Shown here one piece after another: positions 9,099-18,652 of a DNA stretch of 60,961 bases. Source of the DNA: Segatella copri (GTDB taxonomy: Bacteria > Bacteroidota > Bacteroidia > Bacteroidales > Bacteroidaceae); assembly GCF_009494395.1 (NCBI RefSeq), contig NZ_VZCB01000083.1, positions 1 through 60,961 of the forward strand, in the 5' to 3' direction. Position 1 is the stretch's first letter, and each line of letters begins with the position of its first letter. Under the pieces are notes generated by a model. That model searched no databases. It saw nothing but the letters and a program-made list of their open reading frames with translations, and was not told the origin of the DNA. The position numbers were made by a program, and so were the translations under genes.

Positions 9099-9150
9099 AA
9101 GGTGTAATTCATAAAGTACATTTTTCATTGTACATGATGAATTACACCTT
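9099..9150. terminator. Large hairpin between convergent prmA and GH25 genes
   Basis: AAGGTGTAATTCAT (9099-9112) pairs perfectly with ATGAATTACACCTT (9137-9150), and GTACA (9116-9120) with TGTAC (9129-9133) inside. On the minus strand it is followed by TATATTTTT, so it should terminate the GH25 transcript and may also serve prmA. Confidence 0.75.
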
Positions 9151-9160
9151 ACACATTCCG

Positions 9161-10075
9161 TTACTCGTTAAATATTTTCTCATTGTTATTACTTCCTATG
9201 CACAATTGCTTCAAGTCGTAATAACTTCCATTGTAGATATCAAAATCTACATATCCCTTGATGCCTGGCAACTTACCAGCATCCGTATGCTGCCAGAACT
9301 TCCATTTGCCCTTGTATTGCACCTTGTCCACATAATAATGGGCTATCCAATAAGGATAATCATCAAAAACCGGCGCACTTAGGTATTGCTCCTTAAACTT
9401 ATAATAAGTATAGATGATAGGCTTCACATGATACCTGTCTTCTACGATATGCAACCACGTAAGTACATCACGCTGAAAATCCTCCACGCTCTTATCATCC
9501 GGTTTGTGCTCGATGTCAAGCACCGGCGGCAAATCTCCATCGGTAAGATGCACTTGCTGCAGGAAATAATAAGCCTGTTCACGAGCCGTAGATTTATTGC
9601 TCCAGAAATGATATACACCACGGATAAAACCAAAATCGCGAGCCTGATTGAAATTAGAACGGAAATTCTCATCCAACCTGCTGGAGCCCTCAGTGCTCTT
9701 AATGATGACAAAACGCACAGGGCATCCCTTAATCATTGCATTCTTAAGCTGCTCCCAATCTATATCTCCCTGATAATGAGAGATATCTATGCCATGAATT
9801 TCATATCCTTCAGGATATACCTCATCACCATAAAGCGCACGCCATCTAAAACCGGTAGGACCTACGAAGAAATGGTAAAACAAAAAAACATACAGTACAA
9901 CAACTGCTATTCCGCCAATCCACCAAGCCCAACGGGGATAACGGCTCCAAAGCCCCGACGAACGTCTGGACCTACGTCTACGGGCAGGTCGCTTCGTCGT
10001 GGTTCTGACCGGGGAAGAAGAAGTTTTCTTCGCTCCACCACGTTTGTTGTTGTTGCTAGTTTGTTTGTTTACCAT
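9161..10075 (-). CDS. Membrane-anchored GH25 lysozyme (muramidase)
   Basis: Predicted 1,4-beta-N-acetylmuramidase that cleaves peptidoglycan. A cytoplasmic Arg/Lys/Ser-rich N-terminus (1-45) precedes one transmembrane helix (about 49-72, IGGIAVVVLYVFLFYHFF); the rest would face the periplasm. The GH25 domain starts with HGIDISHYQGDIDW (94-107, with D97 a likely catalytic acid), continues with KSTEG and GVYHFW, and has the conserved strand PVLDIE (about 187-192). Such signal-anchored GH25 enzymes are common in Bacteroidales. It lies downstream of pfp on the same strand but a terminator hairpin separates them. Confidence 0.9.
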   Translation of the reverse strand: MVNKQTSNNNKRGGAKKTSSSPVRTTTKRPARRRRSRRSSGLWSRYPRWAWWIGGIAVVVLYVFLFYHFFVGPTGFRWRALYGDEVYPEGYEIHGIDISHYQGDIDWEQLKNAMIKGCPVRFVIIKSTEGSSRLDENFRSNFNQARDFGFIRGVYHFWSNKSTAREQAYYFLQQVHLTDGDLPPVLDIEHKPDDKSVEDFQRDVLTWLHIVEDRYHVKPIIYTYYKFKEQYLSAPVFDDYPYWIAHYYVDKVQYKGKWKFWQHTDAGKLPGIKGYVDFDIYNGSYYDLKQLCIGSNNNEKIFNE

Positions 10076-10100
10076 GATAATGAATTATATATAAAAAAGA

Positions 10101-10151
10101 GGGAGGAGGTGCATGCATGGCTATACAGCCTACGGCAAGACATCCCCTCCC
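10101..10151 (-). terminator. Terminator of pfp
   Basis: On the minus strand GGGAGGGGATG (10141-10151) pairs with CACCTCCTCCC (10101-10111), followed by a T run. It lies just downstream of the pfp stop at 10222. Confidence 0.7.
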
Positions 10152-10221
10152 TAAAGGTCGGCTAGAAGAATCTAGCACCTATATAAGAATGTTTATTCCT
10201 GAATCATCAGAAACATATTTC

Positions 10222-11871
10222 TTACTTAGCCTGCTCCAACTGGAGAGTCTTTGTGGTCTGGTCGCAAACCTCAGATGGACCCCAGTACTGGATAGGACCT
10301 GGATATACATAAGCTGTCTCCTTAGCCCACTGCTCACGCTTAGAAGCGAAGAACTTGAATGGAGCACCGTCGAGCTCTACGAGAGCCTTGCGGATAACTG
10401 GCTTGTTGGCACCGTTACGACGCTCGATGTTCATCATCATTGTGATAGGCACACCACCAGCAATCCACTCAGCAGCAGGAGCTGTTGTGTTCTTGATAAC
10501 TGACATGTAACCAGTCTTGCCGTTAGCGATGAGGCGAGATGCGTTGAAACCGAGTGAGTAGCAGTAGTCTGCATCGTAGTTAGAAGGAGCTGCGCAACGT
10601 CCCTCGTAACCGAAGAAGTGGTGCTGAGCTGAGAACTTACCAACGAACTTACCCTCCTTCTTCCAAGCAGCCAACTTCTCAGCTACCATACGAGAGAGCA
10701 ACTTCTCTGTCTCGATGAGAGAAACCTGTACGTTTCCGTGAGGGTCACGGTCGAGGCAGAGCTGGCGAGCTACGTCAGCTGGCAAAGACTCCAATACAGC
10801 GAGGTTGTCCTTAGCGATGGCACCCTTAACGAATGCAATCTGCTCCTCAGCACTTGCAAACTCACGGCTCTCGCCTGTTGCAGGGTCTGTAAGAACCTCG
10901 TTCAATTCTGCGATAAGCTTCTTGATAGCTGGGATGAACTCGATCAAGCCCTCTGGGATGAGAACAGTACCGAAGTTGTTGCCCTCAGCAGCACGGTTAG
11001 CTACTGCAGTTGCAATATAAGTAACAACATCGTCAAGTGACATTTCCTTAGCCTCTACCTCCTCAGAAATCAAGCAGATGTTTGGCTGAGTCTGGAGTGC
11101 GCACTCAAGAGCGATGTGAGAAGCTGAACGACCCATCAACTTGATGAAGTGCCAGTACTTGCGTGCAGAGTTACAGTCGCGCTCGATGTTACCGATGAGC
11201 TCAGAATATGTCTTACATGCTGTATCGAAACCGAAAGAAGTCTCAATCTGCTCGTTCTTCAAGTCACCGTCGATAGTCTTAGGACAACCGATTACCTGAA
11301 CGCCATACTTCTTGGCAGCATAGTACTCAGCGAGAACGCAAGCATTGGTGTTAGAATCGTCACCACCGATGATAACGAGCGCCTTGATACCGAGCTCACG
11401 GAGGATCTCGATACCCTTCTCAAACTGGTCTTCCTTCTCCAACTTGGTACGGCCAGAACCGATGATATCGAAACCACCAGTGTTGCGGTACTCGTCCATG
11501 AGCTCAGAAGTAATCTCCATATACTTGTGATCAACGAGACCACCAGGACCGAGGATGAAGCCATAGAGCTTGTTAGCTGGGTTGAGAGACTTCACGCCGT
11601 CGAAGAGACCAGAGATAACGTTGTGACCGCCAGGAGCCTGACCGCCAGAAAGGATAACACCTACGTTGAAAGCAGGGAGTTCCTTAGCCTCGCCAGCCTC
11701 GAAAGTAATAACAGGCATACCGTATGTGTTAGGGAAGAGAGCCTTGATTTCTTCCTGGTTACCTACTGACTGAGTTGCTGCACCCTCAACTGCCTTAACA
11801 GGACCCTGAAGCGCCTTTGGCAACTTTGGCTGATAAGCAGCTCTTGCAATCTGCAATGCACTTTTTTCCAT
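10222..11871 (-). CDS. pfp: Pyrophosphate--fructose 6-phosphate 1-phosphotransferase
   Basis: Cytoplasmic glycolytic enzyme that phosphorylates fructose 6-phosphate reversibly, with PPi instead of ATP as donor. The 549 residues are typical of the long PfpB-type enzymes. Visible motifs: GGQAPGG (76-82), GGDDSNT (169-175; the second Asp after GGD is the known marker of PPi rather than ATP use) and [10 protein letters not shown] (197-206; D201 and D203 region is catalytic). The gene is monocistronic, with a terminator hairpin at 10101-10151. Its codon use resembles highly expressed genes (repetitive use of GAG, CTC, AAG, ACC). Confidence 0.95.
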   Translation of the reverse strand: MEKSALQIARAAYQPKLPKALQGPVKAVEGAATQSVGNQEEIKALFPNTYGMPVITFEAGEAKELPAFNVGVILSGGQAPGGHNVISGLFDGVKSLNPANKLYGFILGPGGLVDHKYMEITSELMDEYRNTGGFDIIGSGRTKLEKEDQFEKGIEILRELGIKALVIIGGDDSNTNACVLAEYYAAKKYGVQVIGCPKTIDGDLKNEQIETSFGFDTACKTYSELIGNIERDCNSARKYWHFIKLMGRSASHIALECALQTQPNICLISEEVEAKEMSLDDVVTYIATAVANRAAEGNNFGTVLIPEGLIEFIPAIKKLIAELNEVLTDPATGESREFASAEEQIAFVKGAIAKDNLAVLESLPADVARQLCLDRDPHGNVQVSLIETEKLLSRMVAEKLAAWKKEGKFVGKFSAQHHFFGYEGRCAAPSNYDADYCYSLGFNASRLIANGKTGYMSVIKNTTAPAAEWIAGGVPITMMMNIERRNGANKPVIRKALVELDGAPFKFFASKREQWAKETAYVYPGPIQYWGPSEVCDQTTKTLQLEQAK

Positions 11872-11996
11872 AATTCTTTTATTAATATTTAATTAGTTGA
11901 AACTTCAAAAACACTGCAAATTTAAGGTTTTTCTGCGAGATACGGAAAGAAAAATGCTAAAAATGCGTTAATAAGAAGATTTTTTCTGAAAAAATA

Positions 11997-12026
11997 TTGG
12001 ATTTACAAAGAAAATGATTATCTTTG
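11997..12026 (+). promoter_or_regulatory. Promoter for the 89-residue conserved gene
   Basis: TTG at 11997-11999, 19-bp spacer, TATCTTTG at 12019-12026; the expected start near 12033 leaves a short leader before ATG 12067. Confidence 0.75.
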
Positions 12027-12066
12027 ACCAATATTTCGAATCATTTATTAACTAAAAGATTATAAT

Positions 12067-12336
12067 ATGGCTAACAAAAGAGATTTAAAACGCACTATTA
12101 ACTACATCACCAGCGAGCTTTTCGCTGAGACTGTAGCTGCCTCATTGTATAACGGCAAACCGAGTCAGGAAGACGTAGATGGAATTCTGTCTTCAGTGGT
12201 GATGATTAACAACGATTTCATCAGCCGAGTTTCTCACCCGGAACCTGGCATCAAGGCTGGCGTCTATTACCAGAACTTGATTAAGGATTTCAACAAGCAG
12301 GTAAGCGAAGTGGTGGATCAAATCGCTAATTTGTGA
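12067..12336 (+). CDS. Conserved hypothetical protein, 89 residues
   Basis: Small, soluble, mostly helical protein with no signal peptide (MANKRDLKRTINYITSELF start). It has its own consensus promoter and a terminator hairpin (12384-12413), so it is a real single-gene unit. I do not recognise a functional motif; similar short proteins are seen in Bacteroidales genomes without assigned role. Confidence 0.75.
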   Translation: MANKRDLKRTINYITSELFAETVAASLYNGKPSQEDVDGILSSVVMINNDFISRVSHPEPGIKAGVYYQNLIKDFNKQVSEVVDQIANL

Positions 12337-12383
12337 TAGCGACACGGTAGAAAGAGAAAAGAATTAAAAGAAATAAGGGAATA

Positions 12384-12413
12384 AGAGGAGTTTCTTTCCA
12401 AGACTCCTCTTTT
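12384..12413 (+). terminator. Rho-independent terminator after the 89-residue gene
   Basis: AGAGGAGT (12384-12391) pairs with ACTCCTCT (12403-12410), followed by TTT. Confidence 0.75.
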
Positions 12414-12442
12414 CACCTATTTTATATATAACATAAAAAATA

Positions 12443-13000
12443 ATGATAAGAAACATCTGTCAGTGGGTATTGTACAAGCGTTTGGGATGGAAAAAGGATG
12501 TAGCCTTCGAACTTCCTGAAAAGTATATCATCTGCTTGGCTCCTCATACCAGCAACTGGGATTTGATTCTCGGTCAGCTGTTCGAACACGCAGAGGGTAT
12601 GAAGTGCAATTTCCTCATGAAGAAAGAATGGTTTTTCTGGCCTCTAGGTCCCATCTTCCGCAGAATGGGAGGCATTCCGGTTTGGCGCAGCAAGCACACC
12701 AGCATGACCGACAACCTTGCAGAAGAAGCCAAGAAGCGCGAAAGCTTTGGACTTTGCATTACTCCAGAGGGCACCCGCTCACTGAATCCAGACTGGAAAA
12801 AGGGCTTTTACTTCATTGCCCTCAAGGCTGGTCTGCCTATCTATCTCTACGGGGTTGACTTCCAGCGTCGCCTTATCCAGTGCAACAAAGTCGTCATTCC
12901 TTCTGGAGATGTAGATAAAGACATGCGCGAGATAAAACTCTACTTCAAGGACTTTAAAGGCAAGAAGCCAGAGAAGTTCACCATTGGCGAAGTAGACTAA
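12443..13000 (+). CDS. 1-acyl-sn-glycerol-3-phosphate acyltransferase-like (PlsC family)
   Basis: Membrane-associated lysophospholipid acyltransferase-like protein of 185 residues. It has the acyltransferase HX4D motif as HTSNWD, block II FRRMGGIPVWR, block III TPEGTRS and a block IV-like GLPIYLYGVDF. It is shorter than housekeeping PlsC (about 240) and lacks a clear N-terminal transmembrane helix, so it belongs to the short Bacteroidetes subgroup; the acyl acceptor is unknown. It is 22 bp upstream of the large secreted amidase/golvesin gene and may be co-transcribed with it. Confidence 0.85.
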   Translation: MIRNICQWVLYKRLGWKKDVAFELPEKYIICLAPHTSNWDLILGQLFEHAEGMKCNFLMKKEWFFWPLGPIFRRMGGIPVWRSKHTSMTDNLAEEAKKRESFGLCITPEGTRSLNPDWKKGFYFIALKAGLPIYLYGVDFQRRLIQCNKVVIPSGDVDKDMREIKLYFKDFKGKKPEKFTIGEVD

Positions 13001-13022
13001 AAAAAGAGGGTTAAAAAGAAAA

Positions 13023-15713
13023 GTGAAACATCAACATATAACATATTGTTTAGTAAGCAGTTTGCTGTTGGCTACCGGAATTATATTCCAAGCTAACGGC
13101 AAATCGTCTTTTGCTACCTACGATGAAGGCAACAGCCTGGCTTGGGAAGGTATAGATTACGATGACGACCCATGGGTATTCAATGCCTCCCGTCCTTATT
13201 TCCCAACAGCAGGTCTGTCCAACCGGCATATCTCTTTATGGGCTTCCCACGGCCGCTATTATTGCAATGACCTCCGCCGTTGGAAATGGCAACGCCCCAA
13301 CCTCTTTTGTACAACGGAAGACCTCTTCACCCAAACCATTGTGGTGCCTTATCTCATCCCAATGTTGCAAAATGCAGGTGCCGTGGTATTTACACCCCGC
13401 GAAAGAGACTGGCAAAAGAACGAAATCATTGTAGACAACGATGATGCAGAAAAATCAGTATGCTACAAAGAATCGGCTACCGGCAGGAAATGGACCAATT
13501 GCGACTCTGTAGGCTTTGCCAACAAGCAGAACGTATACAGCGATGGCGAGAATCCTTTCCGCATGGGTACGGCAAGAAAAGCCAAAGCTACCAAGCGGAA
13601 GAAATTCAGCCAGGTCAGCTATCAGCCCCGTTTCCCTGAAGAAGGAAAATATGCGGTTTATGTCAGTTACCAGACGGTACCCAAGAGCGTGAGCGATGCA
13701 AGATACATCGTCTATCATAAGGGAGAAAAAACAGAATTCACCGTCAACCAGAAGATGGGTGGCGGAACCTGGGTATACCTCGGCACCTTCGATTTCGACC
13801 GTGGATGCAATGAGTTCAACCGGGTGGTATGTACCAACCAGTCTTCCAAGAGAGGCATAGTAACCACAGATGCCGTACGCTTTGGTGGCGGTATGGGCAA
13901 TATAGAACGCGAAGGCAATCTGAGCGAACTGCCCCGCTGCCTGGAAGGAGCGAGATATTACGCTCAGTGGGCCGGAGCACCCTACAAGGTTTACAGTGGA
14001 AGAGAAGGCAAGAACGACTATGCAGATGACATCAACACCCGCTCTCTGATGACCAACTGGCTGGGTGGCGGCAGTGTATACATGCCTGCTTTGGAAGGAA
14101 AAAAAGTTCCTATCGAACTCTCGCTGGCACTACATAGCGATGCAGGATATAACAGGGACGGTAAGTCAACCTGGGGCGCACTCTCTATCTGCACCACCGA
14201 TTTCAACGATGGTATGCTGAACAGCGGTGTATCCAGAATGGCTTCCAAGGATTTTGCCAGAGCACTGCGTGATAATCTGGTAACAGATATCAGTGCTATC
14301 TATGGCGAGTTTGGCAAGCGCTATCTATGGGACCGCAACTATTCGGAGACTCGCCTGCCCGAGGTTCCTTCCGCCATCCTCGAGATGCTCTCTCATCAGA
14401 GTTTCCCGGACATGCGTATCGCACAGGACCCGATGGGAAAATTTGCCATTGCCCGGTCTATCTACAAGACCATCTTGAGATATATAAACAGCAATCATGA
14501 CAAGCCATACGTGGTTCAGCCGCTGGCTCCCAAGAACTTCAGCGTAGAACTGGATGATAATTTTGCAAATCTTTCCTGGACTCCACAGCTCGATTCCATC
14601 GAACCTTCTGCACGCCCTACCCGATATATTGTATATAAGGCTGAAGGCAAGGGAGGTTTTGACAACGGAACCGTTGTAAGACGTCCCAACTGTCAAATCA
14701 AGATGGAACCAGGCAAACTATATAGTTTCAAGGTGGCTGCCCTTAACGCTGGTGGCGAGAGCTTCCCAACCGAAACGCTCTCGGCACTCTACAATCCAAC
14801 AGCTACGAAGTCGGTATTGGTTGTCAACAACTTTCATCGTCTCGCTTCACCACAAGTAGAAGACAATGATTATATCCAAGGTTTCGATTTCGACAAAGAC
14901 CCAGGTGTCAGCTATGGACTTACAGCCGGATGGAGCGGAAAGCAGACCAGCTTCGATATTAACAGGATGGGACAGGAAACCACCAACGGACTAGGTTATT
15001 GCGGCAATGAGATGATAGGAAAGTTTGTGGCTGGCAATGATTTCAACTATGTAGTAAGCCATGCCCAGAGCATCGCTTTGGCAAACAAATACAACATTGC
15101 CAGCTGTTCCAGCGAAGCAGTCGCCAATGGCAAGGTTAGGATGGAAAACTATCAGGCAGTAGACCTTATCAACGGTCTGGAGCGAAATGATGGTTATACC
15201 CGTGAATATTACAAGACATTCACCCCTGCCCTGCAGAAACGCATCACCTATTATGCACTCAGTGGAGGCAAGATGCTCATCAGCGGTTCGTATAACGGAA
15301 GCGACATGCAGACTGAAGAGGAGCAAACCTTCATGAATGACATTCTCAAGGTGAATTATGAGCCTACGGGCACCAAATTCATCGTACAGGACATCAACCC
15401 GGAAGATTCCACCATCACGGAACGAGATAGTATCGTGTATACTACGGATAGTGTGGCAGGCATGGGGATGGAGTTCAACTATTACAGTCAGTTGAATGAT
15501 CGCCACTACGCCACCACCCATCCCGAGATATTAAATCCAGCTGGCTCCAAAGCCTTCACTGCGATGCAATATACCTCAGGAACCAGTGCTGCCGTAGCAT
15601 ACAAGAGTTCCAGCTATCGAACCTTCGTCATGGGATTCCCATTGGAATGTATCATCGATGAGAAAACCCGCAACAGCATCATGCTGGGAATCCTCAAGTT
15701 CCTGACAGAATAA
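13023..15713 (+). CDS. Secreted multidomain protein: golvesin-like plus amidase-like and FN3 domains
   Basis: 896 residues, GTG start followed by a signal peptide (KHQHITYCLVSSLLLATG). Domain order as far as readable: an N-terminal region containing a short amidase-like segment (about 60-130); a golvesin-type beta domain (about 140-290; FPEEGKYAVYVSYQ, GGTWVYLGTFDFDRG, TTDAVRFGGGMG); an N-acetylmuramoyl-L-alanine amidase-like segment (about 360-490; LALHSDAG, ending VPSAILEMLSHQSFPDM); a fibronectin type III domain (about 500-600); and a C-terminal domain of about 290 residues resembling a flavodoxin/peptidase-like fold. Database entries for relatives are often called xanthan lyase, a label I would not trust. 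A cell-wall role is likely; substrate unproven. Confidence 0.7.
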   Translation: MKHQHITYCLVSSLLLATGIIFQANGKSSFATYDEGNSLAWEGIDYDDDPWVFNASRPYFPTAGLSNRHISLWASHGRYYCNDLRRWKWQRPNLFCTTEDLFTQTIVVPYLIPMLQNAGAVVFTPRERDWQKNEIIVDNDDAEKSVCYKESATGRKWTNCDSVGFANKQNVYSDGENPFRMGTARKAKATKRKKFSQVSYQPRFPEEGKYAVYVSYQTVPKSVSDARYIVYHKGEKTEFTVNQKMGGGTWVYLGTFDFDRGCNEFNRVVCTNQSSKRGIVTTDAVRFGGGMGNIEREGNLSELPRCLEGARYYAQWAGAPYKVYSGREGKNDYADDINTRSLMTNWLGGGSVYMPALEGKKVPIELSLALHSDAGYNRDGKSTWGALSICTTDFNDGMLNSGVSRMASKDFARALRDNLVTDISAIYGEFGKRYLWDRNYSETRLPEVPSAILEMLSHQSFPDMRIAQDPMGKFAIARSIYKTILRYINSNHDKPYVVQPLAPKNFSVELDDNFANLSWTPQLDSIEPSARPTRYIVYKAEGKGGFDNGTVVRRPNCQIKMEPGKLYSFKVAALNAGGESFPTETLSALYNPTATKSVLVVNNFHRLASPQVEDNDYIQGFDFDKDPGVSYGLTAGWSGKQTSFDINRMGQETTNGLGYCGNEMIGKFVAGNDFNYVVSHAQSIALANKYNIASCSSEAVANGKVRMENYQAVDLINGLERNDGYTREYYKTFTPALQKRITYYALSGGKMLISGSYNGSDMQTEEEQTFMNDILKVNYEPTGTKFIVQDINPEDSTITERDSIVYTTDSVAGMGMEFNYYSQLNDRHYATTHPEILNPAGSKAFTAMQYTSGTSAAVAYKSSSYRTFVMGFPLECIIDEKTRNSIMLGILKFLTE

Positions 15714-15788
15714 TCAATTTCTTAACGGAATAGGAGAATAAAAGAATAAACATAATAATAACAATTTGAGCAAACTTTGCAAATCATA

Positions 15789-15820
15789 AAGTTCAAAGTT
15801 CAAGGTTCAAAGTTCAAAGT
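15789..15820 (+). repeat. AAGTTCA short tandem repeat
   Basis: About four units of AAGTTCA/AGGTTCA just before the start of the 113-residue gene. A longer reading frame that begins at 15777 translates this repeat; the gene start is better placed after it. Confidence 0.6.
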
Positions 15821-15830
15821 AAAAAAGGAT

Positions 15831-16172
15831 ATGTATAAAATTCAAGCAAACCAGTCTGGCACACGCTCTATCGAAGTGAGCGACCAGCATTTAGAGACTA
15901 TTGACAAGTATCAGTTGCTCCGCAACCTCGTAGATAGCAATGGTATCATCGACGAGGAAGTGCTCGACAAGTTGAAGTTCAATGTTCGTTCTCTCCTGGA
16001 GAGCAGCGACATCAAGGACAAGGCGTTGCTCGACCTCTGCCTCGACGTAATCTTCCATCAGAACATGAAGGCTCTCGGTCTCCACAATCTCGTATTGCTC
16101 TACGTAGACTGGAAGGACAAGAAGGCAGCAGAAGAAGCTGCAGGAGCAGAACCTGATGCAGTAAATGATTAA
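15831..16172 (+). CDS. Conserved hypothetical protein, 113 residues
   Basis: Acidic, soluble protein starting MYKIQANQSGTRSIEV. The upstream alternative ATG at 15777 is rejected because it would translate the AAGTTCA repeat. No transmembrane segment, signal peptide or recognisable motif. It lies 10 bp before the YgiQ radical SAM gene and is probably co-transcribed with it. Function not known. Confidence 0.65.
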   Translation: MYKIQANQSGTRSIEVSDQHLETIDKYQLLRNLVDSNGIIDEEVLDKLKFNVRSLLESSDIKDKALLDLCLDVIFHQNMKALGLHNLVLLYVDWKDKKAAEEAAGAEPDAVND

Positions 16173-16182
16173 ATAATTTTGA

Positions 16183-18492
16183 ATGGATTATAAGTTAACA
16201 GACTTCCTACCAACCACCAAGAAGGAGTGCGAACTCAGAGGATGGGATGAACTGGACGTCATCCTCTTTTCGGGAGATGCCTACGTAGATCATCCATCCT
16301 TCGGACCGGCTATCCTCGGAAGAATCCTGGAGGCAAACGGCTATCGTATAGCCATCGTTCCACAGCCCGACTGGCATGGCGACTTCCGTGACTTCAAGAA
16401 GCTCGGTCGTCCTCGCCTCTTCTTCGGTGTATCTCCGGGAGCTATGGACTCGATGGTGAATCGCTACACGGCAAACCGCCGAATGCGCAGCGAAGATGCT
16501 TTCAGCCCCGACTCCCGTCACGACATGCGCCCCGACTATCCGTCTATCGTCTATACACAGATACTGAAGAAACTCTATCCCGACGTACCTGTAGCACTGG
16601 GCGGTATTGAGGCTTCGTTGCGCCGCATCAGTCACTACGACTACTGGAAGGATGAGCTCCGCAAGTGCATCCTCTGCGATTCGGGTGCCGACCTCATCCT
16701 CTATGGTATGGGCGAACGCTCTATCGTGGAACTTGCCAACGCCTTCGCCGAAGGCAAGACCATGGACCAGATTCACGAGATGCCGCAGGTGGCTTTCTAC
16801 TGCAAGGAGAAGGACATTCCGGGCGGATTCAAGGACGATGACATCATCCTGCACAGTCATGAGGAGTGCCTTCACAACAAGAAGGGACAGGCAGAGAACG
16901 TGCGCCATCTGGAGGAAGAAGCCAACAAGATGCATGCCCAGCGCATGATTCAGGAGACCGACGGCAAGTATGTGGTGGTGAATCCACCGTTCCCGCTGAT
17001 GACCACTGAGGAACTGGATGCCGCCTTCGACCTGCCTTATACCCGTTTGCCTCATCCTAAGTACAAAGGCAAGACCATTCCGGCATACGAGATGATCAAG
17101 TTCTCCGTAAACCTGCATCGCGGCTGCTTCGGCGGTTGCTCGTTCTGTACCATTTCGGCGCATCAGGGCAAGTTCGTGGTTTGCCGAAGCAAGGAGAGTA
17201 TCCTGAAAGAGGTAAAGAAAATCATCGAAATGCCTGATTTCAAGGGATATCTGAGCGACCTGGGCGGTCCTTCGGCTAATATGTATGGCATGCATGGCAA
17301 GAATCAGAAAGCTTGCGAGGTATGTAAACGACCATCATGTGTGAACCCACAGATTTGTCCGAACCTGAATACCGACCACAGCAAGCTGCTGGAGATTTAC
17401 CATGCCGTAGATGCCCTGCCAGGCATCAAGAAGAGCTTCATCGGTAGTGGTGTGCGCTACGACCTGCTCCTGCACAAGAGCAAGGACGAGAAGGTGAACC
17501 AGGCAGCAAGGGAATATACCCGCGAGCTGATTACCAAGCACGTGAGCGGCCGATTGAAGGTAGCACCAGAGCATACCAGTCCAGAGGTTCTGAAGTTCAT
17601 GCGCAAACCATCGTTCGACCTGTTCTACGAGTTCAAGCGCATCTTCGACAAGATCAACAAGGAAGAAGGACTCAACCAGCAGATCATTCCATACTTCATC
17701 AGTTCGCATCCGGGCTGTCATGAAGAGGATATGGCGGAACTGGCGGTCATCACCAAGGGTCTCGACTTCCATCTGGAGCAGGTGCAGGACTTCACTCCTA
17801 CCCCAATGACGATATCTACGGAAACCTGGTACACGGGATATGATCCATATACATTGGAACCAGTATTCAGTGCCAAGACACAGAAGGAAAAGCTTGCCCA
17901 GCGCATGTTCTTCTTCTGGTATAAGCCTGAGGAGCGCCGTGCCATCGAAAGTGAACTTCGCCGCATCGGCAGAGCCGACCTCATCGACAAGCTCTACGAC
18001 AAGAAGAGTTTTGACCGCGGATTCAAGGGAAAGAAAACCAATTACGATGACAAGGCTATTGGATCTACCTATGATAATCCGGGGGTTGGCAGAGGAGCTA
18101 AAGGCAAGCGTGGAGCCGGCAGAAATGTTCCAGAAGCAAACGCTGGCAGAGGTCGTGGAAGAAATACTTCAGACCGCTTTGCCCCAAAGGGTTACGGCAA
18201 TGTAGGATGCTATGACGAAGAGAAATACCTCAATAACGGAAAATCTCTCAAGTCAGGCAAACCCACGAATGCAAACATCCGCGATGCGGTAGCAGCAGCA
18301 AGAGCCGAACTCCGTAATCAGAAAGACCCAAATGCCGGTTTCTTCAAGGATAAGAAGAAAAAGAGTTTCAATCCTAATTTCGATAACGACAACCACAATC
18401 GCAAGAACCGTTATAACAGCGGTGACAAGAACGAGCGTGGAGGCAATCGTGGAAATCAGGGAAGAAACGAAGGCAGAGGAAGAAGAAGATAA
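16183..18492 (+). CDS. YgiQ-family radical SAM protein (UPF0313)
   Basis: Cytoplasmic radical S-adenosylmethionine enzyme of the large YgiQ/UPF0313 family; the reaction is not established for the family. The 769 residues show the family N-terminus (TDFLPTTKKECELRGW and FSGDAYVDHPSFG), a B12-binding-like domain, and the [4Fe-4S] motif CFGGCSFC (C-x3-C-x2-C) near residue 320, followed by DLGGPSANMYG and a cysteine-rich stretch CEVCKRPSC. The last 130 residues are a basic, Gly/Arg/Asn-rich disordered tail that suggests RNA binding (inference). A terminator hairpin follows at 18497-18545. Confidence 0.92.
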   Translation: MDYKLTDFLPTTKKECELRGWDELDVILFSGDAYVDHPSFGPAILGRILEANGYRIAIVPQPDWHGDFRDFKKLGRPRLFFGVSPGAMDSMVNRYTANRRMRSEDAFSPDSRHDMRPDYPSIVYTQILKKLYPDVPVALGGIEASLRRISHYDYWKDELRKCILCDSGADLILYGMGERSIVELANAFAEGKTMDQIHEMPQVAFYCKEKDIPGGFKDDDIILHSHEECLHNKKGQAENVRHLEEEANKMHAQRMIQETDGKYVVVNPPFPLMTTEELDAAFDLPYTRLPHPKYKGKTIPAYEMIKFSVNLHRGCFGGCSFCTISAHQGKFVVCRSKESILKEVKKIIEMPDFKGYLSDLGGPSANMYGMHGKNQKACEVCKRPSCVNPQICPNLNTDHSKLLEIYHAVDALPGIKKSFIGSGVRYDLLLHKSKDEKVNQAAREYTRELITKHVSGRLKVAPEHTSPEVLKFMRKPSFDLFYEFKRIFDKINKEEGLNQQIIPYFISSHPGCHEEDMAELAVITKGLDFHLEQVQDFTPTPMTISTETWYTGYDPYTLEPVFSAKTQKEKLAQRMFFFWYKPEERRAIESELRRIGRADLIDKLYDKKSFDRGFKGKKTNYDDKAIGSTYDNPGVGRGAKGKRGAGRNVPEANAGRGRGRNTSDRFAPKGYGNVGCYDEEKYLNNGKSLKSGKPTNANIRDAVAAARAELRNQKDPNAGFFKDKKKKSFNPNFDNDNHNRKNRYNSGDKNERGGNRGNQGRNEGRGRRR

Positions 18493-18496
18493 AAAA

Positions 18497-18545
18497 TTAA
18501 GCCTGGATAGGATGATTTCTTTCTATCAACCCTATTCAGGCTTAA
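18497..18545 (+). terminator. Terminator after the YgiQ gene
   Basis: TTAAGCCTGGATAGG (18497-18511) pairs with CCTATTCAGGCTTAA (18531-18545) apart from one mismatch. It marks the left edge of the accessory island. Confidence 0.7.
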
Positions 18546-18618
18546 ATTATCTTGCTGCACTCATCAAATAACTCCTTAAATTTTGTAGAGTCTTTAATTC
18601 TTTACAAACTTAGTGGCA

Positions 18619-18645
18619 AATTTGTGAGACGCTGTCTCACAAATT
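18619..18645. repeat. Perfect palindrome next to decayed nuclease gene
   Basis: AATTTGTGAGAC (18619-18630), loop GCT, GTCTCACAAATT (18634-18645): a 12-bp perfect stem. A relative with a GTGGGAC core lies at 21021-21045. It sits just downstream of the DUF1016 pseudogene. Confidence 0.65.
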
Positions 18646-18652
18646 AAAAATA

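Noticed and set aside
16207..17295. 362-codon frame antisense to the YgiQ gene
   Set aside because: No motif, no promoter, and it lies entirely inside a strong gene on the other strand.
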